From positions 1,612,001 through 1,676,000 of the forward strand of contig NZ_CP050855.1 in NCBI RefSeq assembly GCF_000821185.2: DNA of 64,000 bases. Reading direction: 5' to 3'. The notes beneath the pieces were generated by a model that was not told where the DNA came from, searched no databases, and was given only the letters and a program-made list of their open reading frames with translations. This DNA comes from Serratia symbiotica. GTDB lineage: Bacteria; Pseudomonadota; Gammaproteobacteria; Enterobacterales; Enterobacteriaceae. This document shows positions 41,809 through 51,485 of the stretch, in pieces (within the stretch, counting starts at the first letter, position 1; every line of letters starts with the position of its first letter). The position numbers and the translations under genes were made by a program.

Positions 41809-42555
41809 TTAGCGCAGGCTGTCGCGCACACGCTGTAGATCATCAGGCGTATCGACGCCCACGCTCGGTATGACCTTGGCAACCGCCACATGGATTTTTT
41901 CGCCGTACCATAGCACCCGCAACTGTTCCAACAATTCAATCTGTTCCAACTGACTCGGCTGCCAACTGACGTAACGGCGGACAAATCCAGCACGGTAGGC
42001 GTAAATGCCGATGTGCCGCAACAGGGTATCGCCAATGGTGTCTTGCGATGTGGCGAAGCCCTGACGATCCCAGGGAATAGTGGCGCGCGAAAAATAGAGC
42101 GCGTAGCCCTGCGCATCTATCACCACTTTAACCGCATTGGGGTTAAAGGCTTCTTCGGCACTGTTGATCGGCACCGCTAATGTGGCCATACCAGCGCAAC
42201 TGGCGGCCAGATTTTCCGCCACCTGACGCACGATAAGCGGTGGGATCATCGGCTCGTCACCCTGCACATTGACAATGATCTGGTCATCGTCAAAGCCATA
42301 ATGTTCAATCACTTCTGCCAAGCGTTCGGTGCCGGAATAGTGATCCAGACGGGTCATACAGATTTCACCGCCTGCGGCCTCAACCGCTTTGGCTACCTCT
42401 GGATGGTCGACCGCCACGATCACGCGGCTGGCACCGGATTCACGCGCTCGCTCCATCACATGCACCACCATCGGCTTGCCGTTAATATCGGCCAACGGTT
42501 TAGCAGGCAAACGGGTTGATGCATAGCGGGCAGGGATAATAGCGATGAAACTCAT
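41809..42555 (-). CDS. kdsB: CMP-KDO synthetase
   Basis: 248 residues, the family length. It activates 3-deoxy-D-manno-octulosonate with CTP for inner-core LPS. The N-terminal nucleotide-binding signature is [21 protein letters not shown], and NVQGDEP carries the metal aspartate. It overlaps the ycaR stop by 4 nt, so the two are co-transcribed. Confidence 0.97.
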   Translation of the reverse strand: MSFIAIIPARYASTRLPAKPLADINGKPMVVHVMERARESGASRVIVAVDHPEVAKAVEAAGGEICMTRLDHYSGTERLAEVIEHYGFDDDQIIVNVQGDEPMIPPLIVRQVAENLAASCAGMATLAVPINSAEEAFNPNAVKVVIDAQGYALYFSRATIPWDRQGFATSQDTIGDTLLRHIGIYAYRAGFVRRYVSWQPSQLEQIELLEQLRVLWYGEKIHVAVAKVIPSVGVDTPDDLQRVRDSLR

Positions 42556-42734
42556 GCGTGCTTCTCATCCACACAGAGTGCACGCGCGGCATCTTCCAAC
42601 AGCACTGGGATGCCATCGCGCAATGGATAAGCCAAGCCATCCACCTTGCAAATCAGTTCTTGGTTTTCTTTGTTGAAATAAAGATTACCGTTGCAGACCG
42701 GGCAAGCAACGATTTCGAGTAAACGGTGATCCAT
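42552..42734 (-). CDS. ycaR: YcaR/UPF0434 zinc-ribbon-like small protein
   Basis: 60 residues from the ATG at 42734 ([16 protein letters not shown]); tggagg is 7-12 nt upstream, which decides this start over one at 42791. It is a Trm112-like small domain with CPVC and a later single C; function unassigned. In relatives it follows lpxK in msbA-lpxK-ycaR-kdsB. Here the upstream side is IS debris, so the native upstream operon is lost. Confidence 0.94.
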   Translation of the reverse strand: MDHRLLEIVACPVCNGNLYFNKENQELICKVDGLAYPLRDGIPVLLEDAARALCVDEKHA

Positions 42735-42814
42735 GTTTCCTCCAGGGTGGAGATACATTATTGGGAAAGTGAAGGTAGATGAGAGTAGCATAACAACGCG
42801 CCGCAGGTTAAGAG

Positions 42815-42840
42815 TCTATCCCTGTGGGCGTACATTGTGC
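42815..42840 (+). repeat. Fragment of the 139 bp MITE-like repeat
   Basis: tctatccc-tgtgggcgtac-attgt-gc matches the first 26-28 bp of the copy at 44718 with a few changes, then diverges. Confidence 0.5.
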
Positions 42841-43010
42841 ATTGCCAGGGGGATGCGTGCGCTGATCCTGGGCGAGGGCAAAAGTTCGATTTATTCAACT
42901 AAGCCGTGCAAAATTTATTGTCCCCCATAACGACACCGTATTGTCATTTGTAGGGAGTGTTAGAAATTCCGTGTCATTCAAGTCAATATATAATCAAAAA
43001 GGAATGACAC

Positions 43011-43378
43011 ATGTCCCAACCCTTCAATTTCGATAAAGCCCTGAAAGCACGTCAGGATAGCCAGGCCTTGACGGGCAAAGATGGTATTTAACTCCGTTAA
43101 TCAAGCCGTTGACGGAAACTGCTTTGGCCGCTGAATTTGACGCCCATCTGGCTCAATACCTTGAAGCCAATCGTAAAAACGGCTCGACCCCAAAAACAGT
43201 CATAACACCCACAGGCGCTTTTGAACTGGCCACGTATCGGGATCGCAACGGCTCTTTTGAACCTCAACGGGTGAAGAAACATCAGACCACGCTGTCCGAT
43301 GAGATCGAACGCAAGATCATACGGATGTTTGCCCTCAGCATAAGTGACAAAACTATCAGTCAGGAAATTTCCGGCGGT
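43011..43378 (+). pseudogene. IS256-family transposase remnant (IS1414-like)
   Basis: The ATG at 43011 opens MSQPFNFDKALKARQDSQAL, the N-terminus of IS1414-type transposases. A one-T deletion near 43090 (ggtatttaactcc) shifts the frame, after which LTETALAAEFDAHLAQ and RDRNGSFEPQ...HQTTLSDEIERKIIRMFAL follow. It ends abruptly at ISQEISGG, before any catalytic aspartate. The element's left end is near 42953 (gtgttagaaattccgtgtcatt). It is from a different IS256 subgroup than the element at 8047-9362. Confidence 0.85.
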
Positions 43379-43389
43379 TCCAGCGTACA

Positions 43390-43493
43390 ACCCCAATGTG
43401 GGTTCTCCACTTGGTTACAAGCAGAGCGATGTCGCCGCAGAGCAATGGCATCTGCGAAGAGTTCCACAAAACGATGTTCTTAGTGGGCAATTT
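43390..43493 (+). pseudogene. C-terminal scrap of an rve-type (IS3/IS481-like) transposase
   Basis: The plus-strand frame reads TSRAMSPQSNGICEEFHKTMF and then stops. PQSNGxxExFHxT is the third catalytic block (with the glutamate) of retroviral-type integrase cores in IS3 and IS481 transposases. Only this end remains, fused to the IS256 remnant. Confidence 0.6.
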
Positions 43494-43535
43494 ATGTTGA
43501 GAGTCGCCATCGATAAATGATGGTTGCAGTGATTT

Positions 43536-44636
43536 TTAGCGTGACACAGAGTGATGAACGCTTTCGAATGAACCGCGTGCCGAGCGCCCCACCGCTTCAC
43601 CCAACTGCCATACCACCATCGCATAATAAGTGCTGTGGTTATAGCGAGTAATAGTGTAGAAGTTAGGCAGGCCGTACCAATACTGATAGCCAGTGCCGAT
43701 ATCCAGACGCAGTAGGCTAGCCTGATGATTGTCGCCCAACGATCCCTGTGGACTTAAACCCGCCGCTGCCAGGCTGTCGATCGGGTAACGAGTTTTGAAG
43801 CCATGCTCCAGCCCAGGAGCCTGACCATAAGCCTGTACCGCCACCGCTCCGCCTTTGACCCAGCCGTGCGCTTTGAAGTAGTTAGCAATACTGCCGATGG
43901 CATCCACCGGTTCCCACAGGTTAATATGACCGTCACCATCGAAGTCAACCGCGTAGCGCTTATATGAGGAAGGCATAAACTGGCCGTAGCCCATAGCGCC
44001 GGCAAATGAGCCGCGCAGTTCCAGCGGATCATTCCCCTCCGTGTGCGACATCAGTAGGAATGTCTCTAACTCGCCAACAAAATAGTCGGCGCGACGTGGA
44101 TAGTCGAAGGCCAACGTTGCCAAGGCATCGATAACGCGGGTTTTCCCCATTACCTGCCCCCAACGAGTTTCAACCCCAATAATACCGACGATGATCTCCG
44201 GTGGCACACCATAGACCTGCCAAGCGCGTTGCAGGGCATCTTGATACTGGTTCCAGAACGCCACGCCGTTTTGCACGTTATCCGCTGTGATAAATTTGTT
44301 GCGGTAGCGCAACCAAAAGCCGTTAGGGCCAGCCGGTGCCTGTGTGGTGGGCGTTGGTGCTTGTTGTTCCATCTGCCGCAGCACCGAATCCAGCCGTTTG
44401 GTCTGCGCCAGCAAGTTGTGTAGCTGTTGGCGATCAAAACCGTGCTCCCGCACCATTTTATCAATAAAGCGCGCCGTATTTGGGTTGTAGGCGAAATCCC
44501 CACTTGGCAGTTTGCCACTGTGGGCAGGCGTCAGCAAAAAGCCGCCTTTCTCCGTGGTGCGCTGAGGCAGAGTGGTAGCCGTGCCGCAAGCAGCCAGCAA
44601 GGTGATCAGAGGGAGGAGAGCAACCAGATAACGCAT
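43536..44636 (-). CDS. mltB: Membrane-bound lytic murein transglycosylase B
   Basis: 366 residues from the ATG at 44636; a TTG at 44651 is the other option. The lipobox LLAAC places the lipidated cysteine at residue 17, for outer-membrane anchoring. The SLT_2 domain has the catalytic glutamate in IGVETRWG, then FAGAMGYGQFMPSSYKRYAVDFDGDGHINLW. It cleaves the glycan with 1,6-anhydro end formation. After QLGEAV the C-terminus continues for 17 residues (ending VHHSVSR) unlike E. coli. This may be read-through into adjoining IS debris, because the stop lies at the junction. Confidence 0.94.
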   Translation of the reverse strand: MRYLVALLPLITLLAACGTATTLPQRTTEKGGFLLTPAHSGKLPSGDFAYNPNTARFIDKMVREHGFDRQQLHNLLAQTKRLDSVLRQMEQQAPTPTTQAPAGPNGFWLRYRNKFITADNVQNGVAFWNQYQDALQRAWQVYGVPPEIIVGIIGVETRWGQVMGKTRVIDALATLAFDYPRRADYFVGELETFLLMSHTEGNDPLELRGSFAGAMGYGQFMPSSYKRYAVDFDGDGHINLWEPVDAIGSIANYFKAHGWVKGGAVAVQAYGQAPGLEHGFKTRYPIDSLAAAGLSPQGSLGDNHQASLLRLDIGTGYQYWYGLPNFYTITRYNHSTYYAMVVWQLGEAVGRSARGSFESVHHSVSR

Positions 44637-44717
44637 CAGATATTCATACAACCCTGCAAGGAATAAGTGGGAACTATGTTAATCCATTGGTGCAGCGTGA
44701 ACAAACAGGATTAAGAA

Positions 44718-44857
44718 CCTATCCCAGTGGGTGTACGATTGTTGCAGCCAGTTTGGACACCGACAGCGCGCAACAACCGCAGCGTACAGGGAGTACCTGT
44801 GGAGGGAGAGCACTGCCCAGGGCCAAAATGGCAAATAAAATAGCCTAATGGGAGAGG
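44718..44857 (-). repeat. 139 bp MITE-like dispersed repeat, copy 2
   Basis: 140 bp with ends cctatccc / gggagagg (7 of 8 bp inverted). It is the reverse complement of the 23293-23431 copy with scattered changes. It occupies most of the mltB-glk gap and ends 4 bp before the glk stop codon. Confidence 0.8.
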
Positions 44858-44860
44858 TTA

Positions 44861-45823
44861 TTACAAATGCATACCTAGCGCCTGACGCAGATGAGCGCCT
44901 GCCCCTAGTAACCCTGGTTGACTGTGGGTGATCATAAACACTGGGATGTCATGCACATAGTCCTTAAAACGTCCTTTGTCTTCAAAAGCAGCGCGGAAAC
45001 CGGACGTTTTAAAAAACGCCATAAAGCGCGGCACAATGCCGCCGGCAATATACACGCCGCCAAAAGCGCCCAAATTCAGCGCCAGATTACCGCCGAAACG
45101 CCCCATAATCACACAGAACAGTGCCAGAACGCGTCGGCAATCAATGCAACTGTTTGCCAAGGCGCGTGTAGTGACGTCTTGCGGCTCCAACGGCTCCGGC
45201 AAACGATTATCCAACTTGACAATGGCACGGTAGAGATTGACCAATCCTGGGCCAGATAGCACCCTTTCAGCGGAAACGTGCCCCATTTCGGCACGCAGCA
45301 CCGCCAGGATGAGATCCTCTTCTTCGCTGTTCGGCGCGAAATCAACATGTCCGCCCTCACCTGGCAAACTGACCCAGCGCTGGCTAACATGCACCAGATG
45401 AGCAACACCCAGCCCAGTGCCTGCACCGTATACCGCGATCGGCTTATCCTTCTGTGCGCTGCCGCCACCAAATTGCAGCACATCGTCTTGCGATAACATC
45501 GGGATCGCCATCGATACCGCAGTGAAATCGTTGATCACTTCCAGGTGTTTCAGCCCTAGGTTGGCTTTCATCACTTTGATCGAGAACGCCCAACTATGGT
45601 TGGTCATCGCCACCCAGTCTTCGGACACTGGACAGGCAATAGCAATGCAGGCATCTTGCACCCTAACCTCCTGTTCCTTCAGGTATTCGCGGATCGCCGC
45701 CTCCAGACTTTCAAACTCTAGGGCAGCATAGGTTTTTGCCTGGATAATCTCACCCGTAGCAACAGTGCACAGCGCTAAGCGAGCATTTGTGCCACCAACA
45801 TCCCCCACCAGGGCATAGATCAT
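44861..45823 (-). CDS. glk: Glucokinase
   Basis: About 320 residues, as in E. coli (321). It phosphorylates cytosolic glucose with ATP. The ATP-binding [12 protein letters not shown] is at the N-terminus, with [14 protein letters not shown] and the [14 protein letters not shown] block. The ATG at 45823 is favoured because ggag lies 9 nt upstream, whereas the ATG at 45829 is only 3 nt from it. Confidence 0.96.
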   Translation of the reverse strand: MIYALVGDVGGTNARLALCTVATGEIIQAKTYAALEFESLEAAIREYLKEQEVRVQDACIAIACPVSEDWVAMTNHSWAFSIKVMKANLGLKHLEVINDFTAVSMAIPMLSQDDVLQFGGGSAQKDKPIAVYGAGTGLGVAHLVHVSQRWVSLPGEGGHVDFAPNSEEEDLILAVLRAEMGHVSAERVLSGPGLVNLYRAIVKLDNRLPEPLEPQDVTTRALANSCIDCRRVLALFCVIMGRFGGNLALNLGAFGGVYIAGGIVPRFMAFFKTSGFRAAFEDKGRFKDYVHDIPVFMITHSQPGLLGAGAHLRQALGMHL

Positions 45824-46073
45824 CACCATCTTCTCCGCAATATGAAAAATAAAAAGCTACCCACACTGTAAAATCCCGCAGCAAAAACAACACTAGCACA
45901 AGAATATAATTTTCATACAAATGTTATAATACATTGATTTTTAATCAAAAAAATTAATAATTAAGAATATTCCCATTGAAAATTTGCATATTTTTAATAG
46001 AAGTCTCGTTTTTAAATGCAGCGTTACATAGAATGACGTCCGAAGTCCAACCAGCCTCATATTTGGAGCAAGC

Positions 46074-47261
46074 ATGTCCCCTTTTGTGCACTTTGCGTTA
46101 GCTTTGATGGTGGTGGCGATTTTGGCGCTATTAGTATGCCAAGATCGCAAAAACATCCACATTAGCTACATTATTAAATTATTGATCATTGAAGTACTGC
46201 TAGCCTATTTTCTCCTGCATTCGGAAGCGGGTTTAGGCTTTGTAAAGGGATGTGCAGCATCGTTCGACAAACTACTCGGATTTGCTGGGCAAGGGACTGA
46301 TTTTGTATTCGGTGGCATGGCAGAAAAAAACCTGGCATTCTTCTTCCTGAAGGTACTGTGTCCCATCGTCTTTATCTCTGCACTTATTGGTATTCTGCAA
46401 TACATCAAGGTGTTGCCGTTTATTATCCAGATTGTCGGTACCGTGCTATCAAAAGTGAACGGTATGGGTAAGCTGGAATCGTTCAATGCCGTCAGTTCGC
46501 TGATCCTTGGTCAGTCTGAAAATTTCATCGCTTATAAAGATATCCTGAGCAAGATGTCAGAAAAGCGCATGTACACCATGGCAGCAACCGCGATGTCTAC
46601 GGTTTCCATGTCTATCGTCGGTGCTTACATGACCATGCTGGATGCCAAATTCGTGGTAGCAGCATTGGTGCTGAACATGTTTAGCACCTTTATCGTGCTG
46701 TCATTGGTCAACCCGTATGACATCAATAAAGAAGAAGATCTGCACTTGGGCAACCCGCATCAAGGCCAAAGTTTCTTTGAAATGCTGGGTGAATACATCC
46801 TGACTGGTTTTAAAGTGGCGATTATCGTTGCTGCGATGCTGATCGGTTTTATTGCCCTGCTCGCTGCGCTCAATGGCCTGTTCAGCGCCATCTTTGGCCT
46901 GAGTTTCCAGCACATCCTCGGTTACTTCTTCTATCCGTTCGCTTGGATCATAGGTGTCCCTAAACACGAAGCCTTACAAGTCGGCAGCATCATGGCGACC
47001 AAGTTAGTCTCTAACGAATTTGTGGCGATGATGGAGCTACAAAAAGTCTCTGCCGAACTGTCACCACGCAGCACAGGCATCCTGTCGGTGTTCCTGGTTT
47101 CCTTCGCCAATTTTTCTTCCATCGGCATCGTGGCTGGGGCGATCAAAGGGCTGAACGAACATCAGGGCAATGTGGTGTCACGATTTGGTCTGAAGCTGGT
47201 ATATGGTTCAACGCTGGTCAGTATTCTGTCTGCCGCTATAGCAGGTCTGGTGCTCAGCTAA
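46074..47261 (+). CDS. nupC: Nucleoside:H+ symporter NupC
   Basis: 395 residues, a concentrative nucleoside transporter of the inner membrane with about ten helices. The conserved [20 protein letters not shown] and [10 protein letters not shown] blocks hold substrate and cation contacts. ggagc precedes the ATG at good spacing. A tataat box is at 45925-45930 in the very AT-rich 45900-45970 stretch. CRP/CytR control is known in E. coli; I did not find clear sites. Confidence 0.96.
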   Translation: MSPFVHFALALMVVAILALLVCQDRKNIHISYIIKLLIIEVLLAYFLLHSEAGLGFVKGCAASFDKLLGFAGQGTDFVFGGMAEKNLAFFFLKVLCPIVFISALIGILQYIKVLPFIIQIVGTVLSKVNGMGKLESFNAVSSLILGQSENFIAYKDILSKMSEKRMYTMAATAMSTVSMSIVGAYMTMLDAKFVVAALVLNMFSTFIVLSLVNPYDINKEEDLHLGNPHQGQSFFEMLGEYILTGFKVAIIVAAMLIGFIALLAALNGLFSAIFGLSFQHILGYFFYPFAWIIGVPKHEALQVGSIMATKLVSNEFVAMMELQKVSAELSPRSTGILSVFLVSFANFSSIGIVAGAIKGLNEHQGNVVSRFGLKLVYGSTLVSILSAAIAGLVLS

Positions 47262-47332
47262 ACGGCACCGCGAAAATGTGACCAGGTATGCGGTGTCAGT
47301 TAAGGGGCCGTTGACCCATTCAGTGGCGGTGT

Positions 47333-47368
47333 AAAATCCGGAAACGGGAAATGTTTCCGGATTTTTTC
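47333..47368 (+). terminator. nupC terminator
   Basis: aaaatccggaaac / gtttccggatttttt stem with a gggaaat loop, a strong intrinsic terminator 70 bp after nupC. Confidence 0.85.
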
Positions 47369-47522
47369 GCAGAGAAACAATCTGACGCTATGAAGTAGCA
47401 CTTGGTATAAGAAGTAGCACTTGGTAACAGGAGTTTAGTACGATAATTAGAGGCTAAAGATAGCCGGGAGCAGAATAGAGTAGGATGATGAAGAGGTGGG
47501 GGTAGAAAACACGCTTTAATCG

Positions 47523-47598
<76 letters not shown>

Positions 47599-47657
47599 AT
47601 AAAAGTGCTAGGTGTTACCGACGTTATGGTATCTTTTACCCCTTCGCAAAACAAGTT

Positions 47658-47733
<76 letters not shown>

Positions 47734-47936
47734 ATTCCACAACGCGGTTGTGCTGCGAACCGGGCGCATGATATGAAACCCCAGAAACACTGTCAACGGC
47801 TAAATGGAATTCCTCGATCAAGCGCTGAAAAAGCCGCCAAATTAGCCTGCTTAACGCCCAAAATCGTCAATAGAGGCTAGATCGTCACGCGAGATCGTTC
47901 CACAGGGTGGCTTGATTGATACCGCGCGACGGGCAA

Positions 47937-49352
47937 TCAACCCCGCGCTTCGCGCTCGGCGATGTATGCCAACGCCCTATCGATACGCTGTAGGGAACGC
48001 GCTTGGCCGATCGCATACACAGTGACGTCCATGCCAGGCGATTGCCCAGCCCCCGTCACTGCTACGCGCAGCGGCATGCCGACCTTGCCCATCCCCACAC
48101 CCAGCTCATCTGCGGTACCCTGAATAGCATGGTGCACATTTTCCGGCGTCCATGGGCTGATGGTTGCCAACTTGGCACGCACCGCTTCCAGCGGCTGGCG
48201 GGCGACCGGTCGCAAGTGTTTCTTGGCGGCATCGGCGTCGAACTGGTGGAAGTCTTCATAGAAGTAGCGGCAAGACTCAGCCATTTCTTTCAAGGTTTTG
48301 CAACGTTCACCCAGCAGCTTGACGATATCTTTCAATTCAGGGCCATTGCGGGTTTCGATGCCCAGTTGCTCAACGTGCCACGCCAGATGTACCGCCACTT
48401 CTTCCGCTGGCATATGGTTGATGTAGTGATGGTTCAGCCATTGCAATTTCTCAGTATTGAAGGCGCTGGCGGACTTGTTAATCGCATCCAGGGTAAAGAA
48501 CGTTTTCATATCGTCGAGGGAGAATATTTCTTGATCACCATGCGACCAACCCAGACGCACCAGGTAGTTCAGCAACGCCTGCGGTAGGTAGCCATCATCA
48601 CGATACTGCATCACCCCCACTGCACCGTGCCGCTTGGACAGTTTCTTGCCGTCGTCGCCGAGGATCATCGAGACGTGCGCATATTCCGGCACCGGCGCAC
48701 CCAGCGCTTTCAGGATATTAATCTGGCGTGGGGTGTTGTTGATGTGGTCTTCGCCACGGATCACATGGCTGATTTCCATATCCCAGTCGTCCACCACCAC
48801 ACAGAAGTTATAGGTTGGCGCACCATCGGTACGGCGGATGATCAAATCGTCCAGTTCCTGATTACTGAATTCGATTGGGCCACGGATGTTGTCGTCAAAG
48901 ATCACCGAGCCTTCCTGCGGATTGCGAAAGCGCACCACATGCGGTTCATCATCAGTGTGGCTGCACTGGCTATCACGGCAGTGGCCGTCATAACGTGGCT
49001 TTTCACCGTTTGCCATCTGCTTTTCACGCAACGCGTCTAGACGTACTTTGGAGCAAAAACATCTATAGGCCGTGCCCTGCACCAGCATGTCGTCGATCAC
49101 CGCGTTGTAGCGGTCAAAACGCTTGGTCTGGAAGTAGGGGCCTTCATCCCAATCCAAATTCAACCAGTTCATGCCAGCCATAATTGCGTCGATCGCTTCC
49201 TGAGTGGAACGTTCCAAGTCAGTATCTTCGATACGCAGAACGAACTCTCCGCCCGCATGGCGGCTAAACAACCAGGAATAAAGTGCAGTGCGGGCACCAC
49301 CGACGTGCAGATAGCCGGTAGGACTCGGCGCAAAACGGGTTTTGATTTTCAT
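47937..49352 (-). CDS. gltX: Glutamyl-tRNA synthetase
   Basis: 471 residues from the ATG at 49352 ([19 protein letters not shown]), the E. coli length; an upstream frame start at 49430 is unlikely. It is a class I synthetase with the HIGH-type site [11 protein letters not shown], a zinc site CFCS...CRDSQC (about 98-127), the KMSKS-type [10 protein letters not shown], and a C-terminal anticodon-binding helical domain. Glu-tRNA is also the start of haem synthesis. tRNA genes flank it on both sides, as in E. coli. Confidence 0.97.
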   Translation of the reverse strand: MKIKTRFAPSPTGYLHVGGARTALYSWLFSRHAGGEFVLRIEDTDLERSTQEAIDAIMAGMNWLNLDWDEGPYFQTKRFDRYNAVIDDMLVQGTAYRCFCSKVRLDALREKQMANGEKPRYDGHCRDSQCSHTDDEPHVVRFRNPQEGSVIFDDNIRGPIEFSNQELDDLIIRRTDGAPTYNFCVVVDDWDMEISHVIRGEDHINNTPRQINILKALGAPVPEYAHVSMILGDDGKKLSKRHGAVGVMQYRDDGYLPQALLNYLVRLGWSHGDQEIFSLDDMKTFFTLDAINKSASAFNTEKLQWLNHHYINHMPAEEVAVHLAWHVEQLGIETRNGPELKDIVKLLGERCKTLKEMAESCRYFYEDFHQFDADAAKKHLRPVARQPLEAVRAKLATISPWTPENVHHAIQGTADELGVGMGKVGMPLRVAVTGAGQSPGMDVTVYAIGQARSLQRIDRALAYIAEREARG

Positions 49353-49645
49353 TGGGTTCACTGCCTTATTACGCAACGCGTGTCGGCAGGTTGCCAACGG
49401 TTGCTCGGAATTTAAAAAAGTGGGCGACATTGTATCACCACAGGCTGATTCCTCAACGTTGACACGATATTTCGCTGGCTAATTCCGCGCTCTCTGCGGC
49501 TGGTTTCGCATGACGATGAGGCAAAATTTGGCATTGCTGGCGATAATGATCGCACCCTGCGTAATTTTACGCCGAACGATTGAAATCATTTTAAAAACCA
49601 TTGACTCACTTTGAACTATCCCTATAATGCGACTCCAACAAGTTG

Positions 49646-49721
49646 GGGCGATTAGCTCAGTTGGTAGAGCATCTCCTTTACACGGAGGGGGTCGGCGGTT
49701 CGAACCCGTCATCGCCCACCA
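49646..49721 (+). tRNA. tRNA-Val (anticodon TAC)
   Basis: 76 nt with encoded CCA. Acceptor gggcgat/atcgccc, anticodon loop tttacac in a tctcc/ggagg stem. First of three tandem copies, matching valU-valX-valY. A cctataatgc -10-like box lies at 49621-49630. Confidence 0.97.
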
Positions 49722-49752
49722 TCTTGTCGAACAGTAAGAAATGAGAACATCA

Positions 49753-49828
49753 GGGTGATTAGCTCAGTTGGTAGAGCACCTTCTTTACACGGAGGGGGTC
49801 GGCGGTTCGAGCCCGTCATCACCCACCA
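49753..49828 (+). tRNA. tRNA-Val (anticodon TAC)
   Basis: Second tandem copy. Acceptor gggtgat/atcaccc. The anticodon stem ccttc/ggagg has one G-T pair, and the T arm reads cgagc in place of cgaac. Confidence 0.96.
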
Positions 49829-49867
49829 CGTGTTTGTCATTTTGCAGTAACCAGGAAGCCCTGAAGT

Positions 49868-49943
49868 GGGTGATTAGCTCAGTTGGTAGAGCATCTCCTT
49901 TACACGGAGGGGGTCGGCGGTTCGAACCCGTCATCACCCACCA
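49868..49943 (+). tRNA. tRNA-Val (anticodon TAC)
   Basis: Third tandem copy, 39 bp after the second; acceptor gggtgat/atcaccc, CCA encoded. Confidence 0.97.
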
Positions 49944-49950
49944 TTTCTGC

Positions 49951-50026
49951 GGGTCGTTAGCTCAGTTGGTAGAGCAGTTGACTTTTAATCAATTGGTCGC
50001 AGGTTCGAATCCTGCACGACCCACCA
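49951..50026 (+). tRNA. tRNA-Lys (anticodon TTT)
   Basis: 76 nt with encoded CCA. Anticodon loop cttttaa in a ttga/tcaa stem, T arm gcaggttcgaatcctgc. It lies 7 bp after the last tRNA-Val, as lysV in E. coli; the four tRNAs form one transcript. Confidence 0.97.
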
Positions 50027-50033
50027 ATTCAAA

Positions 50034-50061
50034 AAAAGCGCCTTCTTTGAGGCGCTTTTTT
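50034..50061 (+). terminator. val-lys tRNA operon terminator
   Basis: aaaaagcgcct / aggcgctttttt stem with a tcttt-type loop and a long U tract, just after tRNA-Lys. Confidence 0.9.
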
Positions 50062-50133
50062 GCATTTTCAGCTTGAAACACCTTTCTCGGTCAACCTTAT
50101 GCGCATCCTTGCTATGTGTTCGCCACAAGGGAT

Positions 50134-50152
50134 ACGAATGGTTATCATTTTA
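50134..50152 (+). promoter_or_regulatory. Probable Fur box upstream of fepB
   Basis: On the minus strand, taaaatgataaccattcgt matches 13 of 19 positions of the Fur consensus GATAATGATAATCATTATC, including the whole core. It lies 96 bp before the fepB ATG. Iron repression of the transport operon is the expected consequence. Confidence 0.7.
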
Positions 50153-50247
50153 ATATTTTGCGTGGTAAATTAGCGCAGTTATTTCACCAAGCCAATCTGC
50201 TAGCCAGATTGATACGCCTTTATTTAAGGAAAAAGAAAGAGCTTGCT

Positions 50248-51252
50248 ATGACACTATCCTTACGCCCTCTGCTCATTTCATTTATCGGCGCATGCCTACT
50301 GCTCAGTGGTTGTGACCTGGACGATAAAACGGCTAATCAGCACGTGCCTTTCAGTACTGAACACCATGGCTGGCCGCGTACGATTAACAGCGTCATAGGC
50401 CCTTTTACTCTGGAAAAACCGCCACAGCGTATCGTCTCCACTAGCGTTACCCTTACCGGCACCCTGCTGGCCATTGATGCCCCCGTGGTCGCCAGCGGTG
50501 CTACCAGCGCCAACTCTTCGCTCTCTGACGCTCGCGGTTTCTTTACCCAATGGAGCAAAGTGGCAACCCAGCGCAATGTCAAGCCGTTGTACCAGCTAGA
50601 AGCCAACGCCGAAGCCATTGCCGCCGCCAATCCTGACTTAATTATTATCGCATCCACCGGTGGAGACTCTGCGCTGAAGTTGTACGACCAGCTATCAACC
50701 CTAGCGCCAACACTGGTACTCAATTATGGCGATAAGAGCTGGCAGCAACTGGCTAGCGAGTTGGGTGATATCACTGGCCATGAGCAAGGAGCACAGCAGG
50801 CCAAAGCCCGCTTTGAACTACGGGTGAACCAAATGAAACAGGCCATCACCTTACCGCCACAGCCCACTTCCGCGCTAGTTTATGTCGACAATGGGCGTGA
50901 AGCCATGCTATGGACGCCGGATTCCGCCCAAGGGCGATTGCTGACCCAACTGGGTTTCCAACTGGCCATCCCGCCGGAAAGCGCCAAGGGCAACGCCAGC
51001 ATGGGAAAACGCCAGGACATCATTCAGCTTTCAGGAGAGAAAATGGCCGAGGGCCTGAACGGCAAAACGCTGATGCTATTCTCAGCCGATGATCGTAAGG
51101 TCAAAGAACTGTTGGCTAACCCTTTCTTGCAACATTTGGAACCGGTAAAACAACACCATGTTTACGCCGTTGGCAATGATACCTTTCGCCTTGATTACTA
51201 CAGCGCCACTAATATGCTGAATAGCCTCGAACAACAATTCAAAAAATCCTGA
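50248..51252 (+). CDS. fepB: FepB-type ferric-siderophore (enterobactin-like) periplasmic binding protein
   Basis: 334 residues from the ATG at 50248; a longer frame from 50116 would run through the promoter. The N-terminus has a lipobox-like LLSGC (residue about 22), so it may be a lipoprotein, unlike E. coli FepB, which is soluble. The two-lobe binding domain matches FepB closely (PQRIVSTSVTLTGTLLAIDAP, GGDSALKLYDQLSTLAPTL, SWQQL..GDITGHE, FRLDYYSA). It captures ferric catecholate siderophore for FepDGC. It is first in the cluster; a 233 bp gap separates it from fepD. Confidence 0.88.
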   Translation: MTLSLRPLLISFIGACLLLSGCDLDDKTANQHVPFSTEHHGWPRTINSVIGPFTLEKPPQRIVSTSVTLTGTLLAIDAPVVASGATSANSSLSDARGFFTQWSKVATQRNVKPLYQLEANAEAIAAANPDLIIIASTGGDSALKLYDQLSTLAPTLVLNYGDKSWQQLASELGDITGHEQGAQQAKARFELRVNQMKQAITLPPQPTSALVYVDNGREAMLWTPDSAQGRLLTQLGFQLAIPPESAKGNASMGKRQDIIQLSGEKMAEGLNGKTLMLFSADDRKVKELLANPFLQHLEPVKQHHVYAVGNDTFRLDYYSATNMLNSLEQQFKKS

Positions 51253-51485
51253 TTTTGGCGCTGGCAGGTCGGGTGCCTGCCGTTTCTCATTTCATCGCCA
51301 GATGAAGTATAGGGTGCAATGATGATATTTAATTTGTTGAAATATAAATATTAATAGGCAATTTAAATGCCTCATCGCGCATATCCGATAGATGCATTCC
51401 TCAGTGATCTCATGCTAACCTGTACCCACTTTCATGGACGCAAATAAATAATACTGAGAATAAAAATTATAAAGGAGTTACCGGT
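51253..51485. other. fepB-fepD intergenic gap
   Basis: AT-rich 51330-51480. No gene and no clear terminator or Fur site seen. The aaaggag at 51471-51477 is the fepD ribosome site. Confidence 0.5.

Larger units (their letters stand above)
42735..43535. other. IS graveyard between ycaR and mltB
   Basis: Holds, in order, a fragment of the 139 bp repeat (42815-42840), an IS256-family remnant (about 42953-43378), and the C-terminal end of an rve-type transposase (about 43390-43490). It marks a junction between genes far apart in E. coli. Confidence 0.7.

Noticed and set aside
42963..43010. Possible small-RNA promoter in AT-rich sequence before the IS256 remnant
   Set aside because: It matches the terminal region of the IS256-type element, which explains the composition.
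49646..49943. CRISPR-like spaced repeats
   Set aside because: The repeated units are three tandem tRNA-Val genes with full cloverleaf structure.
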